Shown here in pieces: positions 1-5,630 of a stretch of DNA of 5,630 bases. The position numbers were made by a program, and so were the translations under genes. Within the stretch, counting starts at the first letter, position 1; each line of letters starts with the position of its first letter. Source of the DNA: Actinomycetota bacterium (GTDB lineage Bacteria; Actinomycetota; Actinomycetes; Mycobacteriales; Mycobacteriaceae); assembly GCA_005789055.1 (NCBI GenBank), contig SYAA01000308.1, positions 1-5,630 on the forward strand, read 5' to 3'. A model generated the notes under the pieces. The model ran no database searches, had not been told where the DNA came from, and saw only the letters and a program-made list of their open reading frames with translations.

Positions 1-2773
<2,773 letters not shown>

Positions 2774-2775
2774 TT

Positions 2776-2781
2776 AGGTTA
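2776..2781 (-). promoter_or_regulatory. Possible -10 hexamer for glf (TAACCT), leaderless arrangement
   Basis: Read on the minus strand, TAACCT fits the mycobacterial TANNNT -10 pattern. Eight bases separate it from the A of the glf ATG at 2767, the normal distance to a transcription start. Together with the lack of a Shine-Dalgarno, this would suit a leaderless glf mRNA. No -35 is recognisable and short hexamers arise by chance, so this is tentative. Confidence 0.3.
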
Positions 2782-2911
2782 TCGGAAACGCACGGCGCAA
2801 ACCCCATCGCGAACCCGGCGTCGCGGGTGAAATTGACCGCGCGGCACCCGAACTCAAGGTCGCGATTGGCTCACGATTCAGCATCGTCACTCCAGTCCCA
2901 TAAACCTCAGC

Positions 2912-2926
2912 CGTACCATCGGTACG
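2912..2926. repeat. Inverted repeat, possible operator upstream of erp
   Basis: Perfect 6-base arms, CGTACC and GGTACG, flank a 3-base centre (ATC). The site is 100 bases before the erp start and 145 bases before the glf start. A TACCAT (2914-2919), which fits TANNNT, overlaps the left arm, so a dimeric regulator bound here could affect transcription towards erp. I do not recognise the motif as a named operator. Confidence 0.35.
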
Positions 2927-3013
2927 TGGGCTTCGGAGCCGGCACTGGTCGATTCCGGAGCGTGCATAACGAGAAAACCGGGTCCCAAAAATGGGCGCCC
3001 GCATAGTCCAGAT

Positions 3014-3020
3014 AGAGGAG
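3014..3020 (+). promoter_or_regulatory. Ribosome binding site that fixes the erp start
   Basis: AGAGGAG is a strong match to the anti-Shine-Dalgarno and ends 6 bases before the GTG at 3027. This favours that GTG over the in-frame ATG at 2991, which would put the purine tract inside the coding sequence and add 12 residues unlike any Erp N-terminus I know. Confidence 0.85.
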
Positions 3021-3026
3021 ACTCCC

Positions 3027-3962
3027 GTGCCGAACCGTCGTCGACGCAAGATCTCGACAGCCATGAGCGCGGTTGGTGCCCTGGCCGTCGCCACCCCCGT
3101 CGCAGCTCTCAGCGTCATCGGACTGAGCTCTCAGCCGACCGCCGAGCACCGCGAATTCACCCGGGCGGCGGTCGTCACCGACCTGCCCAATGAAATCCTG
3201 TCGGCACTGCAGCAGGGTCTCTCGCAATTCGGCATCAACCTGCCGCCGCTGCCGACCGGACTGAGCCCGGCCGGAGCTCAACCCGTGCAGACCGGTCCGC
3301 TCAGCCCGGGTCTGACCACACCGGCGCTGACCACACCGGCGCTGACCGATCCGGGCCTGACCACACCCGGTCTGACCACGCCGGCTCTGACCACACCCGG
3401 CCTGACCACACCGGCTCTCACCACACCGGGCCTGACCACACCGGCTCTCACCACACCGGGCCTGACCACGCCGGGCCTGACCACACCCGGCCTGACCACA
3501 CCGGGCCTGACCACGCCGGGCCTGACCACGCCGGCTCTCACCACACCGGGCCTGACCACACCGGGCCTGACCACACCGGCTCTCACCACACCAGGCCTGA
3601 CCACGCCGCAGATCGGCGTGGATCCTTTGCTCACCAGTCCATCCGCCGGAACCATCGGCTTGCCCATCGAGCAACCGATCAGCGCTCCGCTAGGACCGCT
3701 GGCCGGTACCTACCCGATTCTCGGTGACCCGTCGCTCGGGATGCCGATGGCTCCGGTGGAAAGCTCCGGAGGAATCATCGGCGATCTCAGCAGTGCCGCC
3801 AACCAACTTGGCGTCGGCCAGGCGATCGACCTGCTCAAGGGCGTCCTGGTGCCGGGGATTACCCAGGCCATGCAGGGCGCGGCAGCATCGGCCGCAGCTG
3901 CGCCGGTCGCGGCGGCCGCACCGGCGGTCGAGGCCGCCGCGGGCGTCGCCTCGCTGGGCTAA
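3027..3962 (+). CDS. erp: Exported repetitive protein Erp (PirG family)
   Basis: Erp is a secreted, surface-associated mycobacterial protein needed for normal envelope properties and for virulence in M. tuberculosis; its biochemical role is unknown. This copy has 311 residues (about 284 in M. tuberculosis). Residues 1-31 form a signal peptide: a basic MPNRRRRK start (GTG), then a hydrophobic stretch with likely cleavage after AVA at 20-22. The N-terminal domain carries the family signature TDLPNEILSALQQGLSQFG from residue 51. Residues 94-193 are 20 tandem pentapeptides, PGLTT or PALTT, with one PALTD. The C-terminal domain has the conserved TYPILGDPSLG (228-238) and QAIDLLKGVL, then an Ala/Pro-rich tail (about 285-311) that may associate with the envelope. 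The start is set by the ribosome binding site and the MPNRRRRK homology. The gene is divergent from glf and followed by a stem-loop and an amidase-family gene. Confidence 0.96.
   Translation: MPNRRRRKISTAMSAVGALAVATPVAALSVIGLSSQPTAEHREFTRAAVVTDLPNEILSALQQGLSQFGINLPPLPTGLSPAGAQPVQTGPLSPGLTTPALTTPALTDPGLTTPGLTTPALTTPGLTTPALTTPGLTTPALTTPGLTTPGLTTPGLTTPGLTTPGLTTPALTTPGLTTPGLTTPALTTPGLTTPQIGVDPLLTSPSAGTIGLPIEQPISAPLGPLAGTYPILGDPSLGMPMAPVESSGGIIGDLSSAANQLGVGQAIDLLKGVLVPGITQAMQGAAASAAAAPVAAAAPAVEAAAGVASLG
3306..3605 (+). repeat. Tandem 15-base repeat, 20 units, encoding P(G/A)LTT in Erp
   Basis: Twenty contiguous in-frame 15-base units run without interruption. Thirteen encode PGLTT, six PALTT and one (the third) PALTD. 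PGLTT units use GGC-CTG, except units 1 and 5 (GGT). The first two Ala units use GCG-CTG, unit 6 uses GCT-CTG, and units 8, 10, 16 and 19 are identical to each other with GCT-CTC. Units 7-8 and 9-10 form 30-base pairs that differ at one base. This pattern points to growth by slippage or unequal exchange. M. tuberculosis Erp has PGLTS-type units instead. Confidence 0.97.
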
Positions 3963-3970
3963 TCCCCAAG

Positions 3971-4049
3971 ACCTGCACGAAACGGCACCGCAGGGCGGGT
4001 CCGGCCACCTGGCCGAGATACCAAAGACCCCTGCGGTGTCGTTGCAGGT
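3971..4049 (+). other. Long imperfect stem-loop after erp (possible terminator, 3' end or structured RNA)
   Basis: The arms AACGGCACCGCAGGG (3981-3995) and CCCTGCGGTGTCGTT (4029-4043) pair over 15 positions with a single G-U. An outer stem ACCTGC (3971-3976) with GCAGGT (4044-4049) adds 6 pairs across a 4-base bulge (3977-3980). Inside the loop a second hairpin, CGGCCA-CC-TGGCCG (4002-4015), can form. The structure begins 8 bases after the erp stop and ends 75 bases before the next start. No U-tract follows on either strand, so a classical intrinsic terminator is not shown. It could protect the erp mRNA 3' end, attenuate read-through, or belong to a small RNA. Confidence 0.6.
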
Positions 4050-4111
4050 ACCAATAGTCACAAGCTCCTCACTAGTCCGTGTCGCAACGCTGGCAACACC
4101 TATCTCATACG

Positions 4112-4117
4112 TAACAT
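4112..4117 (+). promoter_or_regulatory. Possible -10 hexamer for the amidase gene (TAACAT), leaderless arrangement
   Basis: TAACAT fits TANNNT and ends 7 bases before the G of the GTG at 4125, so transcription could begin at the start codon. No well-spaced Shine-Dalgarno precedes this GTG; the G-rich CGGCGGG abuts it directly. No -35 element is clear. Tentative. Confidence 0.35.
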
Positions 4118-4124
4118 CGGCGGG

Positions 4125-5630
4125 GTGTTGTTCCGTCGTCCACCACCGACGATCCTTTTCACCGCGGTGGCGGCCACCATGCTGTTGGCGCCACTGGCGA
4201 TCAACGGCGGCAGCGACCGTCAGCCCACTCCGAATGCTGACGACACCGTCCTTGTCCAGCAACCACTCGCCGGCCTGGGCGGCGGTGAAACTGTCCGCGA
4301 AATCAGCCAGTCGACTCCTTTCTCGATGGTTGCGTTGACCGGCAACGATCTGAGCGACACCTCCGCGCGGATACGGGCCAAGCGCCCGGACGGGTCCTGG
4401 GGACCCTGGTACCGCACCAACAACATGGAATCGAACTCCGACGAATACCTCGGTGAAGCCACCCGCGGCACCGACCCCGTTTTTGTCGGCAGCACCACCT
4501 CTGTGCAGATCGCGGTGATTCGCCCCGAGGGCGCACCCGTGACCGTGGCCCCTCCAGACACTGGTCTCGACGCCGGCCGGGAACTCGGATACATACCGGC
4601 GAACACCGAAACTTCAATCGCGCAGAATCTGTCCGCGGTGCTGATCACGCCACCGCAGTCGCCGGTGGAAACCCAATGGACGCCGCCGACGGCGACACTG
4701 GGCCCGGGACAACCGCCCAACATCATCAGCCGCGCCCAATGGGGTGCGGGCACCAGCATGCGATGCGGAGGGCCTTCGTACGGCAGTGGAATACGCGCGG
4801 CGGTCCTACACCACACCGCGACCGGAAATGACTACTCGCCGCAGGATTCGGCGGCCATCATCCGTTCGATCTACGCCTACCACACCATCACGCTTGGATG
4901 GTGCGACATCGCCTACAACGCTCTGGTAGACAAATACGGACAGGTTTTTGAGGGCCGGGGCGGCGGGATCACCAAGGACGTACTGGGTTCTCACACCGGC
5001 GGTTTCAACCGCGACGTCTGGGGTGTGTCGCTGATCGGTGACTTCGAAGAGGTTGCGCCACCGGACGTCATGGTGAAAACGACGGGACGACTGCTGGGCT
5101 GGCGGATGAGCCTCGACCGCGTTAACCCACTGAACACCGTGCAACTAAAGTCTGCCGGCGGTCAGTACACCGTGGTGCCCGGCGGCAATTCCGTGACACT
5201 GCCCGAGATTTTCGCCCACCGCGATGTGGGCAACACCGAGTGTCCGGGCAAAGCCGGATATGCGACCCTGGACGAGATCCGTTCCATCGCAGCCGGTTTC
5301 AATCGTCCACCCGACGTGATCGAGTCACTCCGGGGCGGTGCGATCCTGAACCGGTGGGAGGCCGACGGTGGACCGCTTAGCCCGTTGGGTATGCCCACCT
5401 CACCGGAGGCCATCGGAGCCGGAGGCACCCGCTACGCCACGTTCGAGCGCGGCGCGATGTACTGGTCGCCACAGACCGGCGCCCAACCGCTCACCGGCGC
5501 GATCTATGAGGCGTGGGCTTCGCTCGGCTACGAACTCGGAGCACTTGGTCTGCCGACCAGTGGCGAGATCGCTGAACCGCAATGGATAGTGCAGAACTTC
5601 GCCCACGGCACCTTGAATTTCGATCGCCAG
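4125..5630 (+). CDS. csp: Secreted N-acetylmuramoyl-L-alanine amidase / PGRP-domain protein with LGFP repeats (Rv3811 family), 3' end cut off
   Basis: The frame is open for 502 codons to the right edge; the M. tuberculosis relative Rv3811 (csp) is about 539 residues, so only a short tail should be missing. A signal peptide covers about residues 1-25 (two Arg at 4-5, hydrophobic 9-25). Residues ~60-190 form a probably beta-rich region with a GSWGPWYRT-type motif, resembling the region before the amidase domain in other actinobacterial PGRP proteins. The amidase_2/PGRP domain runs from about 199 (NIISRAQWGA) to 385. It has the zinc ligands H229 (LHHTA), H365 (AHRD) and C373 (ECPG), the catalytic-type Tyr264 (IAYN) and T371, as in amidase-active members. 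From about 403 come LGFP repeats (GALGLPTSGE), thought to bind the cell wall. It should cut the bond between muramic acid and the stem peptide outside the membrane. The GTG at 4125 keeps the signal peptide; the in-frame ATG at 4179 would destroy it. Confidence 0.92.
   Translation, partial: MLFRRPPPTILFTAVAATMLLAPLAINGGSDRQPTPNADDTVLVQQPLAGLGGGETVREISQSTPFSMVALTGNDLSDTSARIRAKRPDGSWGPWYRTNNMESNSDEYLGEATRGTDPVFVGSTTSVQIAVIRPEGAPVTVAPPDTGLDAGRELGYIPANTETSIAQNLSAVLITPPQSPVETQWTPPTATLGPGQPPNIISRAQWGAGTSMRCGGPSYGSGIRAAVLHHTATGNDYSPQDSAAIIRSIYAYHTITLGWCDIAYNALVDKYGQVFEGRGGGITKDVLGSHTGGFNRDVWGVSLIGDFEEVAPPDVMVKTTGRLLGWRMSLDRVNPLNTVQLKSAGGQYTVVPGGNSVTLPEIFAHRDVGNTECPGKAGYATLDEIRSIAAGFNRPPDVIESLRGGAILNRWEADGGPLSPLGMPTSPEAIGAGGTRYATFERGAMYWSPQTGAQPLTGAIYEAWASLGYELGALGLPTSGEIAEPQWIVQNFAHGTLNFDRQ

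Noticed and set aside
2978..3000. Short hairpin CCCA-AAAA-TGGG and palindrome GGGCGCCC before erp
   Set aside because: Stems of four bases and a single 8-base palindrome are expected by chance in GC-rich DNA.
2991..3026. ATG at 2991 as the erp start
   Set aside because: It would add 12 residues before the conserved MPNRRRRK signal-peptide start and place the strong ribosome binding site inside the gene.
3278..3667. A 129-codon minus-strand frame of RPGVV/RAGVV repeats
   Set aside because: Another antisense frame of the same array, with nothing gene-like outside the repeat.
2907..3674. A 255-codon minus-strand open frame rich in CGQAR/CGES repeats
   Set aside because: It is the antisense of the Erp 15-base array; the repeat stays open in other frames because its length is a multiple of three. 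No homology, and erp itself is well supported.
3690..4262. A 190-codon minus-strand open frame covering the erp-amidase gap
   Set aside because: It spans the ends of two well-supported plus-strand genes and the stem-loop; its translation has no domain or signal that I recognise.
4220..4816. A 198-codon minus-strand open frame
   Set aside because: It lies antisense to the amidase-family gene, which has conserved zinc ligands and a signal peptide; the minus frame shows no recognisable motif.

Overview
This window is actinobacterial and almost certainly mycobacterial: it is GC-rich and carries a gene order that I recall from Mycobacterium tuberculosis as glfT2 - glf - erp (pirG) - Rv3811. The proteins match the remembered M. 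tuberculosis sequences closely in the conserved parts, but with clear differences (an N-terminal extension of GlfT2, PGLTT/PALTT instead of PGLTS repeats in Erp). This suggests a non-tuberculous species; the species cannot be fixed by eye.

Layout. On the minus strand, glf (2767 down to 1562) is followed by glfT2 (1565 down, running off the left edge), with start and stop overlapping in an ATGA. A 259-base divergent region (2768-3026) separates glf from the plus-strand gene erp (3027-3962), whose middle third is 20 tandem 15-base units. A 162-base gap (3963-4124) holds a long imperfect stem-loop at 3971-4049. The plus-strand gene of the Rv3811 family (secreted PGRP/amidase_2 protein with LGFP repeats) starts at the GTG at 4125 and runs off the right edge. 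Neither edge gene has its stop codon in the window.

How the genes fit together. Glf makes UDP-galactofuranose from UDP-galactopyranose, and GlfT2 polymerises it into the galactan of arabinogalactan. Erp is an exported surface protein. The last gene is predicted to bind and probably cleave peptidoglycan outside the membrane. The whole window is therefore cell-envelope biology: galactan synthesis on one strand, and exported envelope proteins divergently on the other.

I see no mobile element, CRISPR array, tRNA or rRNA, and no wholly new system. The points most worth a second look are the stem-loop between erp and the amidase gene, the codon-level duplication pattern of the Erp repeat, and -10-like hexamers placed so that glf and the amidase gene could be leaderless.
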